A DNA stretch of 49,966 bases from contig CAKPNP010000004.1 in NCBI GenBank assembly GCA_934169415.1, positions 1-49,966 of the forward strand, in the 5' to 3' direction. Below the pieces are notes generated by a model. That model saw only the letters and a list, made by a program, of their open reading frames with translations, did no database searches and was not told the origin of the DNA. Origin of the DNA: an uncultured Bacilli bacterium. Lineage in GTDB: Bacteria; Bacillota_I; Bacilli_A; RF39; UBA660. Of the stretch, positions 18,069 to 27,472 are shown piece by piece; within the stretch, counting starts at the first letter, position 1; every line of letters starts with the position of its first letter. Position numbers and translations under genes: made by a program.

Positions 18069-18137
18069 ATGAACCTAGAAAAAGAAATGTTAATAACACT
18101 TTCTGATGATAAAAAATATGTAGTTCTATCATATTAA
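18069..18137 (+). pseudogene. 22-residue ORF, probable truncated gene start
   Basis: ATG 18069 to TAA 18135-18137, two bases after the preceding gene. It ends D-D-K-K-Y-V-V-L-S-Y, which reads like the first strands of small DUF1292-like proteins cut short by a stop. No clear RBS is near (GGAAGG is ~15 bases away). It may be a gene relic or a chance ORF. The rest of the interval to 18329 holds a terminator and AT-rich promoter-like sequence only. Confidence 0.3.
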
Positions 18138-18156
18138 ATAGGCAAATAAATAAGTA

Positions 18157-18186
18157 AAAAAAGGATAACTAAAATTATCCTTTTTT
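18157..18186 (+). terminator. Rho-independent terminator
   Basis: GGATAA (18163-18168) pairs with TTATCC (18175-18180), extended by an A-run/T-run, with a 6-base loop. Confidence 0.8.
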
Positions 18187-18329
18187 GTTGTAAAATGATA
18201 ATCACATTTAAAATGATGATTCTTAAATCAAGTTTTTATGATATTTTAAATTTATAGAGTTAATATACATTTATTATTAGTTTATCTCATTCTTTAGTAA
18301 ATATTTCATATAATTGAATAGGTGATTAT

Positions 18330-20243
18330 ATGTTTTTTAAGAATATCCATATTAGAATTAAGATAGTTATGTTTGTAATACTGTTTTGCCTATTAATTAT
18401 AATTGGGAAAGTATTTTATATTCAAGTATTTTCATATAAAAAACTATATAATTATGCAAATGATTTATGGAGTAGAAACTTACCTATTGAAGCTAATAGA
18501 GGAAAAATATATGATAGAAACGGGGTAGTATTAGCTTCTAATATAACTACTACTTCTTTAGTATTAATACCAAATCAAATAAAGGATAAAGAAACTACTA
18601 CTAAATTGTTGGCTGAGGCATTAAATGTTAGTTATGATGATATGAAAAAACATGTATTTAAATCTACTTCTATTGAAAGGGTACATCCAATCGGTAGAAG
18701 ACTAGATTATGAAACTGCTGATAAAATAAATTCATTATCTTTAGATGGTGTTTATTTATTAAAAGAAAGTAAAAGATATTATCCTAATGGAAGTATGCTT
18801 GCACATACTCTAGGTTTTGTTGGAATTGATAATCAAGGATTAGCAGGATTAGAACTTATGTATAATGAGTATTTAACTGGTAGCTATGGGGCTATAAAAT
18901 ATTATAGTGATGCTAAAGGTAATAAGTTAAAATTATCTGAATATTATGAGCAACCACAAGATGGGATGGATATATATTTAACTATAGATTATAATATTCA
19001 AGTAGCAGTTGAAAGGGAATTAGATAATGTAGTTTCTAAGTATAACCCTGATCAAGCTTTAGCACTCGCAGTAGATCCTAACACTGGAGAAATACTTGCT
19101 ATATCTAGTAGACCTACATTTTCACCTAGTGAGTATCAAAATTATACTACAGAAGTTATAAATAGAAATTTACCTGTTTGGATGACATATGAACCAGGAT
19201 CGACTTTTAAAATAATAACTCTAGCATCAGCTTTAGAAGAAGGCTTAGTCGATTTAGATAATGAACATTTTTATGATTCTGGTGCTGTTAGTGTTGGAGG
19301 AGCTACTATTCATTGCTGGAAGCATGGTGGACATGGTGAGCAAACATATTTACAAGTTGTAGAAAATTCTTGCAACCCAGGGTTTGTAAATTTAGGCCTT
19401 AGACTTGGAAAAGAAAAGTTATTTAGCTATATTGATAATTTTGGATTTGGTTCTAAAACTAATGTTGATTTAAATGGTGAGGCAAGTGGTATATTATTTG
19501 ATGTAAATAAAATTGGTGATCTTGAACTAGCTACTACTGCATTTGGTCAAGGTGTATCTGTAACACCAATTCAACAAGTTATGGCAGTATCGGCGGCTAT
19601 TAATGGTGGCACATTATATACCCCTTATATAGTTAAAAGCATTAATGAGCCTGAAACTAATTCAGTGATTGTAAATAATAGTGAAAAAATAGTTAGAAAA
19701 GTAATTAGTGATGAAACAAGTGCTAAAGTTAGGTATGCACTTGAAAATGTTGTAGCAAATGGTTCAGGTAGAAATGCTTATATACCGGATTATAGAGTAG
19801 GTGGTAAAACTGGTACTGCACAAAAAGTTAAAGATGGAAGATATATGGTAGGAAATTATATAACATCATTTATAGGCTTTTTACCAAGTGATGATCCTAA
19901 AGTTATTGTATATGTAGCTATAGATAATGCTAAAGGAGTAACACAGTATGGTTCTACTGTTGCAGCTCCTGTTGCTAAAAATATTTTAACTTCTTCAATT
20001 AGTGCACTTAATATAGAAAAAAGAACAAATGATATAGAAAAAAAATATAACTATGGTGATAAAAGATATGAAGTAGTACCTTCTGTTATAGGTAAAACTA
20101 AAAAAGAAGCTGTTACAGAATTGAAAAAATTTAAAATTGAATTTACAGGAAGTGGGGATGTTATTACTTATCAGTCTCCAAGTAGTGGAGTAACTTTGAC
20201 TGAAGGAAGTACAATAAGATTAATGTTAGGAAGTGAACAATGA
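18330..20243 (+). CDS. Class B penicillin-binding protein with PASTA domain
   Basis: 637 residues. One N-terminal membrane anchor (about 12-33), then the PBP dimerisation domain starting N-R-G-K-I-Y-D-R-N-G. The transpeptidase motifs are intact: S291-T-F-K294, S347-C-N and K493-T-G-T. One C-terminal PASTA domain follows (about residues 575-634). This is the SpoVD/PBP2X-type layout, so it cross-links septal or spore-cortex murein. Its stop overlaps the mraY start by four bases, and an ftsW/rodA homologue follows, giving a compact murein synthesis unit. It could serve division (FtsI role) or sporulation (SpoVD role); the neighbours do not decide. Confidence 0.9.
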   Translation: MFFKNIHIRIKIVMFVILFCLLIIIGKVFYIQVFSYKKLYNYANDLWSRNLPIEANRGKIYDRNGVVLASNITTTSLVLIPNQIKDKETTTKLLAEALNVSYDDMKKHVFKSTSIERVHPIGRRLDYETADKINSLSLDGVYLLKESKRYYPNGSMLAHTLGFVGIDNQGLAGLELMYNEYLTGSYGAIKYYSDAKGNKLKLSEYYEQPQDGMDIYLTIDYNIQVAVERELDNVVSKYNPDQALALAVDPNTGEILAISSRPTFSPSEYQNYTTEVINRNLPVWMTYEPGSTFKIITLASALEEGLVDLDNEHFYDSGAVSVGGATIHCWKHGGHGEQTYLQVVENSCNPGFVNLGLRLGKEKLFSYIDNFGFGSKTNVDLNGEASGILFDVNKIGDLELATTAFGQGVSVTPIQQVMAVSAAINGGTLYTPYIVKSINEPETNSVIVNNSEKIVRKVISDETSAKVRYALENVVANGSGRNAYIPDYRVGGKTGTAQKVKDGRYMVGNYITSFIGFLPSDDPKVIVYVAIDNAKGVTQYGSTVAAPVAKNILTSSISALNIEKRTNDIEKKYNYGDKRYEVVPSVIGKTKKEAVTELKKFKIEFTGSGDVITYQSPSSGVTLTEGSTIRLMLGSEQ

Positions 20244-21226
20244 TACTGGTAAAATCTGCTTTAGTTTTAATGAGTAGTTTTATATTATCTTTAATACTTG
20301 GATTTTTAATAATTCCAATACTTAGGGATAGGGCAAATCAAAGGTTAAGTGTTTATTTAGAAGTTAAACATAAAAACAAAAATAAAACACCTACTATGGG
20401 TGGAATTATATTTATATTACCCACATTACTAATTATTCTATTACTTTTAATACTAAATAAAATTGAAATGAATTATAGTTTACTAATAGTACTTTTTACT
20501 TTTATTTCATATTCTATAATAGGTTTTATTGATGATTATTTAATAATAAAAAGAAATAATAATAAAGGATTAACTGAAAATCAAAAATTCTTAATGCAAC
20601 TTTTTGTATCTATAATTTTCTTCTATTTATTTATTAAGTCAGGCAACGAACCATTATTATGGATACATACAATTAACTTAAGATTAGATATAGGATATTT
20701 TTACGGTTTATTTATTTTATTTGTACTGGTGGCTTCTAGTAATGCTGTTAACTTAACTGATGGACTGGATGGTTTAGCAGGGGGGTTATCATTAATTTGT
20801 TTTTTAACTTTTGGTATAATTACTTATTATACAGGATGGTTAGAAGGATATGAAAGTGTTAGCTTATTTTGCTTTGCTTTAGTTGGAAGTTTGCTTGGAT
20901 TTTTAATGTTTAACGTAAATCCTGCAAAAGTATTTATGGGAGACACTGGTTCTTTAGCACTAGGTGCTTGTTTAGGTAGTATTGCAATAATTACAAGGCA
21001 TGAGGTTTTATTGATATTAATAGGGATAGTGTTTGTAGTAGAAACTGTTACTTGTATAATTCAAAGAGTATATTATAAGTTTACTAAAAAAAGAATTTTT
21101 CCTATGACGCCAATACATCATACTTTTGAAAACTTAGGCTGGGTCGAAAATGATATAGTAAAATTATTTTGGATAGTAGGAATAATCGCTTCATTAATTT
21201 CCATAGTATTTGGGGTAATAATATGA
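20240..21226 (+). CDS. mraY: Phospho-N-acetylmuramoyl-pentapeptide transferase
   Basis: 328 residues, about ten membrane helices. It transfers phospho-MurNAc-pentapeptide to undecaprenyl phosphate to make lipid I. Motifs: P-T-M-G-G near residue 52, D-D-Y-L in the first cytoplasmic loop, N-L-T-D-G-L-D-G-L, M-G-D-T-G-S-L, and the MraY-specific P-I-H-H-T-F-E. The PIHH form separates it from the WecA/TagO-type gene at 48311. It overlaps both neighbours by four bases (ATGA), implying translational coupling. Confidence 0.95.
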   Translation: MILVKSALVLMSSFILSLILGFLIIPILRDRANQRLSVYLEVKHKNKNKTPTMGGIIFILPTLLIILLLLILNKIEMNYSLLIVLFTFISYSIIGFIDDYLIIKRNNNKGLTENQKFLMQLFVSIIFFYLFIKSGNEPLLWIHTINLRLDIGYFYGLFILFVLVASSNAVNLTDGLDGLAGGLSLICFLTFGIITYYTGWLEGYESVSLFCFALVGSLLGFLMFNVNPAKVFMGDTGSLALGACLGSIAIITRHEVLLILIGIVFVVETVTCIIQRVYYKFTKKRIFPMTPIHHTFENLGWVENDIVKLFWIVGIIASLISIVFGVII

Positions 21227-22308
21227 AAAGATTTAATTTAAGTCTATTTTTAAGTGTTTTATTAATAAGCATATTTGGAATAGTTATGATATACTCTGCT
21301 AGTTATATTTGGGCAGAATATAAATATAATGACGCATTTAAATTTGTTAAAAATCAAGGTTTATTTTTAATGATTGGTATTATATTAATGATACTAATAA
21401 GTAAGGTTAATTATAATATATATAAAGATAAAGCTAAGATAATACTTATAGTATGTATAGTATTATTAGTTTTGGTTTTAATACCAGGAATAGGTACTAT
21501 TAGAAATGGTAGTCGTAGTTGGTTTGGTATAGGTTCATTTGGTATACAACCTTCTGAATTTACAAAATTAGGACTTATTATATTTGTATCAAAGTATTTA
21601 GCTAGCGATGATAAAAGGGTAAAAGATATAAAACATGGTGTACTTCCAATAATTTTAGTATTAGGTTTTATATTTGGTTTAATAATGTTACAACCTGATT
21701 TTGGTACAGGTTCAATAATAGTTGTTACAATTATTGTACTATTGTTTGTTGGTGGAGTAGATTTTAAATTTTTCTTAAAAATTGGAGTGGTTGGTGTTAT
21801 AGGAGTTGTTATATTAATAGCTATAGCACCTTATAGATTGGCTCGTATTTTATCATTTTTAGATCCATGGAGTGATCCTTTGGGTAGTGGTTTTCAAATT
21901 ATACAAAGTCTTTATGCAATAGGGCCAGGTGGCTTATTTGGATACGGTCTTGGTAATTCAAGGCAAAAACATTTTTTTCTTCCAGAACCACAAACAGATT
22001 TTATATTTTCTATAATATCAGAAGAACTAGGATTTTTTGGTTGTTTATTAGTAGTAATAATGTTTTTTATAATATGTTATCAAGGGTTTAAAATATCAAG
22101 AAAAAGTAATGATAAATTTGCTAAATTTTTATCTTTTGGAATTATATTTCAAATTTCATTTCAAGCTTGTATGAATTTAATGGTTGTAACGGGGGTAATA
22201 CCAGTTACAGGTGTAACACTACCATTCTTATCTTACGGAGGATCTAGTTTACTTATAACATTAGTTAGTATTGGAATAGTACTTAATATTTCAAGATTTA
22301 ATGAATAG
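21223..22308 (+). CDS. ftsW: SEDS-family glycosyltransferase FtsW/RodA
   Basis: 361 residues from ATG 21223, which overlaps the mraY stop; the upstream TTG at 21169 lies inside mraY and is rejected. About ten membrane helices. SEDS hallmarks: G-S-R-S-W-F-G, G-I-Q-P-S-E-F-T-K, Q-P-D-F-G-T, G-P-G-G-L-F-G-Y-G-L-G, P-E-P-Q-T-D-F-I-F-S, S-E-E-L-G-F-F-G and S-Y-G-G-S-S-L. It polymerises lipid II glycan with a class B PBP, the first gene of the operon. I cannot tell FtsW from RodA/SpoVE by sequence alone. Confidence 0.9.
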   Translation: MKRFNLSLFLSVLLISIFGIVMIYSASYIWAEYKYNDAFKFVKNQGLFLMIGIILMILISKVNYNIYKDKAKIILIVCIVLLVLVLIPGIGTIRNGSRSWFGIGSFGIQPSEFTKLGLIIFVSKYLASDDKRVKDIKHGVLPIILVLGFIFGLIMLQPDFGTGSIIVVTIIVLLFVGGVDFKFFLKIGVVGVIGVVILIAIAPYRLARILSFLDPWSDPLGSGFQIIQSLYAIGPGGLFGYGLGNSRQKHFFLPEPQTDFIFSIISEELGFFGCLLVVIMFFIICYQGFKISRKSNDKFAKFLSFGIIFQISFQACMNLMVVTGVIPVTGVTLPFLSYGGSSLLITLVSIGIVLNISRFNE

Positions 22309-22320
22309 GTTAGTTAATAA

Positions 22321-22352
22321 AAAAATGACAAATTTAATTTTGTCATTTTTTA
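22321..22352. terminator. Bidirectional terminator
   Basis: A 10-bp perfect stem (22323-22332 with 22339-22348) and a 6-base loop, flanked by A and T runs. It lies between convergent genes. Confidence 0.85.
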
Positions 22353-22355
22353 TAA

Positions 22356-23597
22356 TTATCTTGTTTTATGTGTTTCTTCTTCTACTATCTCTTTTGCCAT
22401 GTTACTAATTTGAATGTTAGCAAGTTCTGCTTCAGTAAGTCCAACTATTTGTTTAATAGTTAAACTTTTCTCTTTTCTTAAATCTATAAGTTTTTTACTT
22501 GCAATATCCATAACAAGTGGTCTATATATATTTACTTTACCCGTAAATGATTCAGTAACAATAGCTTTTCTACCATCCGATAATCTAACTACAACTCCTT
22601 TAGAATAAAGTGGGACATGGTTTGTAAATAATTTTTCTAATTCAAGATTTAATTCTTTGTTTTCAGCTTTAAAATCTAATCTTGCAACAACATTTTCTAA
22701 TGAATAATTTTTATTTATAACTTCTTGTAGGGTATCGTCATATTCACTACATAATTTAATTATTTTTGCTGCATACACATAATTTTGTCTTGAAGTTATA
22801 TAACTACTATCAGCTTTTAGTGGACCTGTTAAATCTTCAGGTTCACCAGAAAGTAATATCATCATTTTAATATCAGTTGGAATATCGGAATTTGCTATTA
22901 AGGCATATGAGTAAACTGGCATGTATGATTTACTAAATTTATCATATGAAACATCAAGAAGCCCTTTAAATATAGCTGTTCTTGCTGGAGTAAAGATTTT
23001 ATCTTTTTTAGCTTTTAAAGCTTTTAAATTTTCTCCTTGATTGCATATTAATCCAATATCATGAAGTAATGCAGCAATTGATATTGATTGAATGTTTATT
23101 TCACATTTTTTTCTAGCGTTAGGATTTGAAATAACTGATGGTAGTGTATCGTTATAATGTTTAGCAAGTATAGTAGCAAAAGCAGAAACTTTTATTGAAT
23201 GACTAAACATGTCATTAACTTCTTTATAATCTTTTAAACTATAACTAAACTCATCAGAATTTAATATAGCTGTTACTATATCCCTTGCTGATGAAACTAA
23301 ACCTTTAAAATCCTGTGTTGAATCAATCATTTGTTTAAAATTCATAGATTCTAGTGACACTTTTGCTTTTGATTTTGTCTCATTACTTAATGTTTCATGG
23401 ACAAAGTCAACATCTAGTTCATTATTCTCATTGTAAGCTTTCATTTGTACTTCTACACTAGTTACACCATATGCTTTTAATTTTCTAATAATTGATTCCG
23501 TTAGTGTTACACCTTGTGCTAGTAATTGAACTGAACTATCAGGTCTATATACATCAGATGCTAACACGAATCCTGGTTTTACGTCTTCTATTCTCAT
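22356..23597 (-). CDS. Degenerate HD-GYP-like signalling protein
   Basis: 413 residues, cytoplasmic. The N-terminus (V-K-P-G-F-V-L-A-S-D-V) is a DUF3391-like lead-in common in HD-GYP proteins. The HD core is present: H-S-I-K-V, then L-L-H179-D180-I-G. Where HD-GYP enzymes have HHExxDGxGYP, this protein has S250-G-E-P-E-D-L-T-G-P, losing both His residues and the Tyr. The C-terminal domain (R-L-S-D-G-R-K-A-I-V) is the usual one after HD-GYP. I infer loss of c-di-GMP phosphodiesterase activity and a retained sensing or binding role. It is transcribed divergently from an Hpt-REC protein. Confidence 0.75.
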   Translation of the reverse strand: MRIEDVKPGFVLASDVYRPDSSVQLLAQGVTLTESIIRKLKAYGVTSVEVQMKAYNENNELDVDFVHETLSNETKSKAKVSLESMNFKQMIDSTQDFKGLVSSARDIVTAILNSDEFSYSLKDYKEVNDMFSHSIKVSAFATILAKHYNDTLPSVISNPNARKKCEINIQSISIAALLHDIGLICNQGENLKALKAKKDKIFTPARTAIFKGLLDVSYDKFSKSYMPVYSYALIANSDIPTDIKMMILLSGEPEDLTGPLKADSSYITSRQNYVYAAKIIKLCSEYDDTLQEVINKNYSLENVVARLDFKAENKELNLELEKLFTNHVPLYSKGVVVRLSDGRKAIVTESFTGKVNIYRPLVMDIASKKLIDLRKEKSLTIKQIVGLTEAELANIQISNMAKEIVEEETHKTR

Positions 23598-23618
23598 ATA
23601 ATCACCTTTTTCTATAAA

Positions 23619-23647
23619 ATTATATCAAAAATAATGGTTTTGGTCAA
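23619..23647 (-). promoter_or_regulatory. SigA promoter for HD-GYP-like gene
   Basis: Minus strand: TTGACC (23647-23642), 17-base spacer, TATAAT (23624-23619). Confidence 0.8.
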
Positions 23648-23654
23648 TTAATAA

Positions 23655-23682
23655 TTGAAAAAAATGATATCTATGATATAAT
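23655..23682 (+). promoter_or_regulatory. SigA promoter for Hpt-REC gene
   Basis: TTGAAA (23655-23660), 16-base spacer, TATAAT (23677-23682) with TG at the extended -10 position. It lies back to back with the divergent promoter, so one regulator could act on both. Confidence 0.8.
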
Positions 23683-23698
23683 TAAAATGGGTGATAAA

Positions 23699-24463
23699 AT
23701 GAAAGATGTAAATATTCTTGTAAATAATGGGGTAAATGTAGAAAAAAGTTTAGAGTTATTTGGTGATATGAATACTTATGATGAAACTTTAAATTTATTT
23801 TTAAATGAAATAGATTCTAAAATAAATGATTTAAAAAAATATAAAGAGATAGGTGATATGAATAATTACTCTATAGTTATTCATGGACTTAAAAGTGAAT
23901 ACAGATATTTGGGATTTGAAAGTCTAGGTGACTTATGTTATAAACATGAATTAGAAAGTAAAGCAAATAATTTATTTTTTATTAGTGATGATTTTGATAA
24001 TTTAATTAACCAAATCAATAATTCAATAATAATTGCTCATAAATATTTTGGTGAAGATACTACAAAGTTCGAGGTTCCTAAAAAAATTATTAAAGATAAA
24101 AAAATATTAGTTGTAGATGATTCTAATATTATAGTTAATTTTATAAATAAAATATTCATGAATGAATATGAAGTAATAATAGCTAATGATGGATTAAAAG
24201 CTTTAGAAATAATAAATAAAGAAAATACAATATCAGCAATGTTATTAGATCTTAACATGCCAAATGTAAATGGATTTGTTGTACTTGAATATTTTAAACA
24301 AAATGATTTATTTAAAAAAATTCCAGTATCTGTTATAACTGGATTAGGTAATGATGACTTAATTGAGCAGGCTATGAAATATGATATAGTTGATGTGTTA
24401 AGAAAACCATTTAATGAAAGAGATTTAAAATTAGTAGTTGATAAAACAATTAATAATTTATAA
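23699..24463 (+). CDS. Hpt-REC two-domain phosphorelay protein
   Basis: 254 residues from ATG 23699, with GGGTGAT at 23689-23695 as RBS; the ATG at 23687 would lie at or before the transcription start. The N-terminal helical domain contains H62-G-L-K-S, the phosphorylatable His motif of Hpt domains. The C-terminal receiver domain has V-V-D-D-S, phospho-acceptor D184 in L-D184-L-N-M-P, a Thr in V-I-T-G and the Lys in R-K-P-F. It has no output domain. Divergent pairing with the HD-GYP-like protein suggests a joint pathway. Its 3' end overlaps the convergent hydrolase gene by 14 bases. Confidence 0.85.
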   Translation: MKDVNILVNNGVNVEKSLELFGDMNTYDETLNLFLNEIDSKINDLKKYKEIGDMNNYSIVIHGLKSEYRYLGFESLGDLCYKHELESKANNLFFISDDFDNLINQINNSIIIAHKYFGEDTTKFEVPKKIIKDKKILVVDDSNIIVNFINKIFMNEYEVIIANDGLKALEIINKENTISAMLLDLNMPNVNGFVVLEYFKQNDLFKKIPVSVITGLGNDDLIEQAMKYDIVDVLRKPFNERDLKLVVDKTINNL

Positions 24464-25496
24464 ATTCTTTAACTAATCTTTTTAAATATATTAATAAAAG
24501 TTGCTTATCTTCAAAAGATAAGTTTTTTGTTTCATAAATTGATTTTTTTAAATATTTTAATTTATCATTTTCTATTTCTTTTATATTTTTAATTCCCATA
24601 TTAGAAATTATCAAAAATAATATATTTCTAAAATTTCTTTTATCAAGATATGTCATATTATATAACCAATTATTAAAAATAGTATTAAATCTATTACTAA
24701 AATCTGATAGATTTGTTTTTTCAAATTTATTTTTTTTAACATACCAATAGATTGGATTGTGTTGATTTATGTTAGAACTTTTAATTATAATAGGTTCTTT
24801 TGAATATAAAATCATTCCAACTATGCTTTTATTTGGAACAATATTTATAATTTTATCTTTTATTTCTTTATATTCTCTAGAATTAAATTCTTCTAATCTT
24901 AAACCTGGAGAATCATTAGTATATATTTTTAATATACGATTTTTAGTAGTAGGGCGACAATACATTGAAGATGTAAGTGCTAGATTGCCTCCTTTAGAAT
25001 GCCCACCAATTATAAAATTATAGTTATTATTAATTGATATATCATTTAAGTATTTAATAGCTTCCATTTGTGATGGAATAGGAAATTTATAAGATAATTC
25101 AACATCTTCACCCCAACCTTGTATATATTCATCAGTGCCTTCAAAAGAAACATAAATTATATTATCTGATAATTTTATTGAAAGGGAAGAAAATTGTGTA
25201 TCATCAGTTAATTTATATATGTAATTAGATAGTTTTAAATTTTTATATCTATCATAATTTGATATCAATAAAAATATATTAATAGCAGTTTTTTTAATTT
25301 TAGTATTTACTACAGTTATATTATGATTTTTTAGATATAATTTACTAGATTCTTTTATACTTATTTCATTTATAATTATATTTTTAAAATCTATATATGA
25401 TAAAAGAGAGAAAATGATATTATCTACTTCGTTAAATGGTTCAATTTCAAATGTTTTATTTCCATATTCATATATATAGCTTATAATATTTTTCAT
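24450..25496 (-). CDS. DUF2974/Mbeg1-like alpha/beta hydrolase
   Basis: 348 residues from ATG 25496; upstream in-frame GTG 25505 and ATG 25502 are alternatives. The core shows a lipase-like fold: S-F-E-G-T-D-E before a W-x-E-D element, then the nucleophile elbow I-G-G-H-S167-K-G-G-N, then N-D-S-P-G with the likely catalytic Asp region. This matches DUF2974 lipase-like proteins (Mbeg1-like) of Firmicutes. A His near H-N-P-I-Y-W could complete the triad. No signal peptide, so intracellular. The substrate is unknown. Confidence 0.75.
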   Translation of the reverse strand: MKNIISYIYEYGNKTFEIEPFNEVDNIIFSLLSYIDFKNIIINEISIKESSKLYLKNHNITVVNTKIKKTAINIFLLISNYDRYKNLKLSNYIYKLTDDTQFSSLSIKLSDNIIYVSFEGTDEYIQGWGEDVELSYKFPIPSQMEAIKYLNDISINNNYNFIIGGHSKGGNLALTSSMYCRPTTKNRILKIYTNDSPGLRLEEFNSREYKEIKDKIINIVPNKSIVGMILYSKEPIIIKSSNINQHNPIYWYVKKNKFEKTNLSDFSNRFNTIFNNWLYNMTYLDKRNFRNILFLIISNMGIKNIKEIENDKLKYLKKSIYETKNLSFEDKQLLLIYLKRLVKEFINY

Positions 25497-25597
25497 AATC
25501 ATCACACTTATATTTTAGCATATATCTAAATATAAATAAAATTCTTTTTTTAATTTACATTAATCTTTTTTTTTGATATTATATTATTGGTGATTTT

Positions 25598-26323
25598 ATG
25601 CTTTATACATCTATAGATAATAATAAAATTAAAGATTTAAAAAAATTACAAATTAAAAAATACAGAGATAAAAAAAATATGTTTTTAGTTGAAGGCTCGC
25701 ATTTAGCTTTAGAAGCATATAAAACGGGATATTTAAAAGAACTTTTGCTAGAAACTGATACTTTATTTCCTCTTGATGTTGAAACAAATTATATGTCAAA
25801 TAACGTAATGTGTTACCTATCAGATATGGTAAGTCCATCTAAAATAATAGGAGTATGCAAAAAAAAAGAGGGAACAATTAAAGGTAGGAGAATAGTGTAT
25901 TTAGATTCTATTCAAGATCCTGGTAATTTAGGAACTATTATAAGAAGTTGTGTTGCATTTAATGTTGATACTTTGATATTAAATAAGACATGTGTTGATC
26001 TATATAATTCTAAAGTTATAAGAGCTAGTCAGGGACTAATATTTCATTTAAATATAGTAATAGAAGATATAGAAAATATAATATCTGATTTAAAGATGGG
26101 TGGATATAAAATACTAGGTACGAATGTAAATTACGGTAAAAGTCTAAAAAGTATTGAAAGATTAGAAAAATTTGTTATAATAATGGGAAATGAAGGAAAT
26201 GGTATTTCATCAATCTCAGAGGAGTTGTGTGATGAATACCTTTATATTGATATGAATAGTAACTGTGAAAGTTTAAATGTAGGTGTTGCTACAAGTATTA
26301 TATTGTATGAATTAGATAAGTAG
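25598..26323 (+). CDS. TrmH/SpoU-family RNA 2'-O-methyltransferase
   Basis: 241 residues. SPOUT family, with the three motifs in order: I-Q-D-P-G-N-L-G-T-I-I-R, G-N-E-G-N-G-I-S and S-L-N-V-G-V-A-T-S-I. An N-terminal L30e-like substrate-binding part (F-L-V-E-G near residue 30) precedes the knot domain, as in RlmB/TsnR/YsgA-type enzymes that methylate ribose in 23S rRNA or tRNA. The exact target cannot be told. It heads an operon with rimM and trmD, seven bases before rimM. Confidence 0.85.
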   Translation: MLYTSIDNNKIKDLKKLQIKKYRDKKNMFLVEGSHLALEAYKTGYLKELLLETDTLFPLDVETNYMSNNVMCYLSDMVSPSKIIGVCKKKEGTIKGRRIVYLDSIQDPGNLGTIIRSCVAFNVDTLILNKTCVDLYNSKVIRASQGLIFHLNIVIEDIENIISDLKMGGYKILGTNVNYGKSLKSIERLEKFVIIMGNEGNGISSISEELCDEYLYIDMNSNCESLNVGVATSIILYELDK

Positions 26324-26330
26324 GTGCTTT

Positions 26331-26813
26331 ATGGTATATATTGGAGAAATTGTTAATACACATGGAATAAAAGGAGAACTTAGGATTATATCCGATTTTA
26401 AATATAAAAAAGAAGCATTTGCTGTAGGAAATCACGTTTATTTAGGGAAAAGAAAACAAGAAAAAATAATAGCTAGTTATAGAAAACATAAGAATTTTGA
26501 TATGGTAACTTTTGAAGGTGTTAATGACATAAATGAAGCAGTCATCTTTAAAGGCGATGATGTCTTTATTAAAAGATGTGATTTAAATATAGATGGTTTT
26601 GTTGATGAAGATATTATAGGACTTTCAGTTATGGATAATGATGAAATAGTAGGAACAGTTGATAATATAATTAAAAATAAGCAAGAATTGTTAGTTATCA
26701 AAAATAAGGATAAATCTTATATGATTCCTTTTGTAGATGAGTTAATTAAAGTAGATTTAGAAAATAAAAGATTAATTTTAAACAATATAGAGGGCCTAAT
26801 AGATGAAAATTGA
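26331..26813 (+). CDS. rimM: Ribosome maturation factor RimM
   Basis: 160 residues. The N-terminal beta-barrel carries the signature I-V-N-T-H-G-I-K-G-E-L-R, and the C-terminal PRC-barrel-like part contains K-N-K-Q-E-L-L-V-I and I-P-F-V-D-E-L-I. RimM binds ribosomal protein S19 during 30S head assembly. It overlaps trmD by 11 bases, the usual rimM-trmD pairing, here without rpsP or rplS. Confidence 0.95.
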   Translation: MVYIGEIVNTHGIKGELRIISDFKYKKEAFAVGNHVYLGKRKQEKIIASYRKHKNFDMVTFEGVNDINEAVIFKGDDVFIKRCDLNIDGFVDEDIIGLSVMDNDEIVGTVDNIIKNKQELLVIKNKDKSYMIPFVDELIKVDLENKRLILNNIEGLIDEN

Positions 26814-27471
26814 TATTTTAACTCTTTTTCCAAGTATGTTTACGGGTTTTTTATCTGAATCGATTATATCACGTGCAATAAATAAAAATTTAGTAAGCAT
26901 AAATATACATGATATAAGATTGTATTCTAAAGATCCTCATAAAAAAGTTGATGATTATCCATATGGTGGTGGTCCTGGTATGGTACTAATGCCACAACCA
27001 ATATTTGATGCAGTAAAAGATTTAAAAAAAGATAATTCTAAAGTTATTTTACTTACGCCTCAAGGAATTCCATATAAACAGTCTATGGCTTATCATCTGT
27101 CTAAAGAAAGTCATATTATATTAATTTGTGGTCATTATGAAGGTTTTGATGAAAGAATTAGAACACTTGCTGATATGGAAATTTCTATTGGTGATTTTGT
27201 TTTAACAGGTGGTGAAATACCAGCTATGGCAATAACTGATAGTATTACACGCTTACTTGATGGGGTTATTGCAAAAGAATCTTATCTTGAAGAAAGTTTT
27301 AATAACAATTTACTTGATTATCCAGTTTATACTCATCCTTCAGTATATGAAGGAATGCCTGTTCCTGAAGTATTGTTAAGCGGACATCATGAAAATATAA
27401 ATAAATGGAGAAAAGATATGAGTATAAAAAGGACTAAGGAACGTAGACCTGATTTACTAGGAGATGAATAA
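26803..27471 (+). CDS. trmD: tRNA (guanine-N1)-methyltransferase TrmD
   Basis: 222 residues, near the lower end for the family. It methylates G37 of tRNAs reading CNN and similar codons. Motifs: L-T-L-F-P-S-M-F at the N-terminus, D-Y-P-Y-G-G-G-P-G-M, the trefoil-knot SAM site G-H-Y-E-G-F-D-E-R, and S-I-G-D-F-V-L-T-G-G-E. It is translationally coupled to rimM by an 11-base overlap. tcdA, another position-37 enzyme, lies elsewhere in the window. Confidence 0.95.
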   Translation: MKIDILTLFPSMFTGFLSESIISRAINKNLVSINIHDIRLYSKDPHKKVDDYPYGGGPGMVLMPQPIFDAVKDLKKDNSKVILLTPQGIPYKQSMAYHLSKESHIILICGHYEGFDERIRTLADMEISIGDFVLTGGEIPAMAITDSITRLLDGVIAKESYLEESFNNNLLDYPVYTHPSVYEGMPVPEVLLSGHHENINKWRKDMSIKRTKERRPDLLGDE

Positions 27472-27472
27472 T

